From CAZLBV01 sp964557845 (GTDB lineage Bacteria; Acidobacteriota; Aminicenantia; Aminicenantales; Aminicenantaceae): DNA of 8,404 nucleotides. Numbering within the stretch: position 1 is the stretch's first letter; every line of letters begins with the position of its first letter. The stretch is from positions 1 to 8,404 of the forward strand of contig CAZLBV010000092.1 of the NCBI GenBank assembly GCA_964557845.1, given 5' to 3'. Below the pieces are notes generated by a model, which saw only the letters and a list, made by a program, of their open reading frames with translations, had not been told where the DNA came from and did not search any database. Of the stretch, positions 7,184 through 8,404 are shown in pieces. Both the position numbers and the translations under genes were made by a program.

Positions 7184-7188
7184 GGAGG
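7184..7188 (+). promoter_or_regulatory. Ribosome binding site deciding the start of the LolA-like gene
   Basis: A perfect GGAGG lies 5 bases before GTG 7194. The reading frame is open further upstream to a TTG at 7182, but that codon overlaps this site and cannot be served by it. GTG 7191 would be only 2 bases away. The site therefore favours GTG 7194. A weaker AGGTGA at 7217-7222 could serve an internal GTG at 7230, which would give a shorter and more typical signal peptide. Confidence 0.7.
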
Positions 7189-7193
7189 TTGTG

Positions 7194-7991
7194 GTGAAAA
7201 AATTAGGCATCCAATTAGGTGATCATATCGTGAAAATTTTTATTTGCTTTGTTTTATCCCTATTTATCTTCTTGGAAAAGGGACTTTCTCAAGAAAAAAG
7301 TGTAGATCAGATCGTTAAAGAGATAGATGAACTCTATCGAAGTGATTCAAGCTTTGCCCGCTTGGAAATGCAGGTCGTAACTCCCAACTGGGAACGCACA
7401 TTAAAGATGAAAGCCTGGTCTGAAGGAATGGAGAAAACACTGATCAGGATCACCTCTCCACCTAAAGAAGAAGGGGTGGCTACATTGCGAATAGAAAATG
7501 AGATGTGGAATTATTTGCCCAAAACCAATAAAGTTATCAAAGTTCCTCCCTCTATGATGATGAGTTCGTGGATGGGATCTGACTTTACCAATGATGATCT
7601 GGTAAGGGAATTTACTTTCATCGAAGATTATAATTATGAGAAAACCATTGTTGAGGACGGAGAAGAAAATTTAATTTACATTCGATTTACTCCTAAAGAA
7701 GGCCGGCCCATCGTATGGGGCTATATAATCGTTTCGGTTCAAAAGGAAGATTATTTACCTGTTTGGGAGAAGTACTATGATGAAAAAGCCAGATTAATGC
7801 GGGTTCTTTATTTCAAAGATATTCAAACCTTTGATGGAAGGCAGATTCCTTCAGTAATGGAGTTGATCCCCCAAGATGAAGAGGGGAATAAAACGATCAT
7901 CAAGTATCTTGAGATCGATTTTGATCCTCAGATCTCCGAGGATATTTTCAGTTTGAGAAATCTAAGGTCAAAAGGTAGTGGAGAGATCTAA
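7194..7991 (+). CDS. LolA-like exported protein (outer-membrane lipoprotein-sorting protein family)
   Basis: From GTG 7194 this gives 265 residues. It belongs to the LolA-like family often named outer membrane lipoprotein-sorting protein (COG2834), which has a half-barrel fold that carries lipidated or hydrophobic cargo through the periplasm. A basic N-terminus and hydrophobic core IFICFVLSLFIFL (residues 15-27) form a signal peptide, probably cut near GLS/QE (30-34). No lipobox cysteine is seen at the expected site, so the product should be soluble and periplasmic. Family-typical segments are ENEMWNYLPKTNKVIKVPP (101-119) and SWMGSDFTNDDLV (125-137). The gene starts 15 bases after the kinase fusion gene and abuts the permease gene with no gap, which suggests that it works with that ABC transporter. 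The alternative start GTG 7230 gives a shorter signal peptide. The true cargo is not known; such proteins also accompany lipid or hopanoid transporters. Confidence 0.85.
   Translation: MKKLGIQLGDHIVKIFICFVLSLFIFLEKGLSQEKSVDQIVKEIDELYRSDSSFARLEMQVVTPNWERTLKMKAWSEGMEKTLIRITSPPKEEGVATLRIENEMWNYLPKTNKVIKVPPSMMMSSWMGSDFTNDDLVREFTFIEDYNYEKTIVEDGEENLIYIRFTPKEGRPIVWGYIIVSVQKEDYLPVWEKYYDEKARLMRVLYFKDIQTFDGRQIPSVMELIPQDEEGNKTIIKYLEIDFDPQISEDIFSLRNLRSKGSGEI
7980..7985 (+). promoter_or_regulatory. Ribosome binding site for the permease gene, inside the preceding gene
   Basis: GGAGAG ends 6 bases before GTG 7992 and lies within the last codons of the LolA-like gene. It supports GTG 7992, directly after stop TAA 7989-7991, as the permease start and implies that the two genes are translated from the same mRNA. 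Confidence 0.65.
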
Positions 7992-8404
7992 GTGATCGGA
8001 AAGATCGCATTCCGTAACACCCTCAGACAGAAAAGGCGTACCATATTGACTGCCCTCACCATGGTTGGAGGATTCGTCCTGGCAGCCATATCCATTGGGT
8101 GGTCGGATGGAACATACAACACTATTATAAACATGTTCACCCGCAATCAATTGGGACATATTCAGATACACCATGAAGGATATCTGGATAAACCATCGAT
8201 TTACCGGACAATTGCTGACTACGAAGAAATTGGAGAAGAAATTTCAAATATTCAAGGAGTTGAATCATGGACTCCCCGTCTTTTTGCGGCAGGTCTGGCT
8301 TCTGTAAATGAAAAAAGCTCGGCCGTTCAAATAAGAGGAATTGATCCTGAAAAAGAACAGAGAACCACTGGGTTTGATAAAAAGATCATCCAGGGACGTT
8401 CATT
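7992..8404 (+). CDS. ABC transporter permease, FtsX/MacB (LolC/E-like) family (5' part)
   Basis: The frame is open from GTG 7992 to the window edge, giving 137 codons of a protein usually about 400 residues long. The N-terminus IGKIAFRNTLRQKRRT is the cytoplasmic amphipathic segment seen before the first membrane helix in this family. It is followed by a hydrophobic helix (about residues 18-37, TILTALTMVGGFVLAAISIG). Next comes the beginning of the large extracytoplasmic MacB-type domain, with GHIQIHHEGYLDKPSI at 55-70 and a VESWTPRLFAAGLAS segment further on. Members are inner-membrane subunits that use a partner ATPase to extract lipoproteins or drive envelope transport. No ATPase subunit is in view; it is expected downstream. 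The start follows the LolA-like stop with zero spacing, and GGAGAG is properly placed. The adjacent LolA-like gene supports a Lol-type trafficking role, but this is inferred from context. Confidence 0.88.
   Translation, partial: MIGKIAFRNTLRQKRRTILTALTMVGGFVLAAISIGWSDGTYNTIINMFTRNQLGHIQIHHEGYLDKPSIYRTIADYEEIGEEISNIQGVESWTPRLFAAGLASVNEKSSAVQIRGIDPEKEQRTTGFDKKIIQGRS

Noticed and set aside
7182..7184. TTG as the start of the LolA-like gene
   Set aside because: The codon overlaps the GGAGG ribosome binding site at 7184-7188, which serves GTG 7194 with proper spacing.

Overview
The window is a densely packed run of genes, all on the + strand, with no gap longer than about 60 bases. I see no RNA gene, insertion sequence, CRISPR array or convincing terminator. 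Most genes carry clear GGAGG-type ribosome binding sites, and the base composition is moderate. The right end encodes a LolA-like periplasmic protein and an FtsX/MacB-type permease, which points to a Gram-negative (diderm) bacterium. The gene families suggest an environmental lineage outside the best-studied Proteobacteria, possibly in the wider Bacteroidota/Calditrichota/Cloacimonadota neighbourhood. That placement is an inference; no rRNA or marker gene is present to fix it.

Layout. (1) 2-151: the tail of a small winged-helix protein resembling the DUF2582 family. (2) 203-1330: an integral-membrane site-2 metalloprotease with two C-terminal CBS domains. (3) 1365-1658: a 97-residue coiled-coil protein resembling the Sll1863 stress-response family. 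(4) 1712-4465: a P2A (Ca2+/Mn2+-type) cation-pumping P-type ATPase. (5) 4526-5677: a bacterial member of the archaeo-eukaryotic release factor (eRF1/Pelota) superfamily without a GGQ motif. (6) 5688-7178: a fusion of a P-loop kinase and an aminoglycoside-phosphotransferase-like kinase. (7) 7194-7991: a LolA-like exported protein. (8) 7992 to the window end: the start of an ABC transporter permease.

The main point of interest is the company these genes keep. Items 2, 4, 5 and 6 belong to the same broad families as four members of the mycobacterial DosR dormancy regulon: Rv2625c (Rip3), Rv1997 (CtpF), Rv2629 (eRF1-like, related to the ribosome hibernation factor Balon) and Rv2004c (phosphotransferase/ATPase fusion). 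They lie almost contiguously here in what is probably one or two operons, together with a stress-type coiled-coil protein. I infer a dormancy or energy-limitation module. It would combine sensing by CBS domains and intramembrane proteolysis, cation homeostasis, ribosome protection or rescue, and a small-molecule or protein kinase. Items 7 and 8 look like a separate envelope lipoprotein or lipid trafficking module that follows in the same direction.
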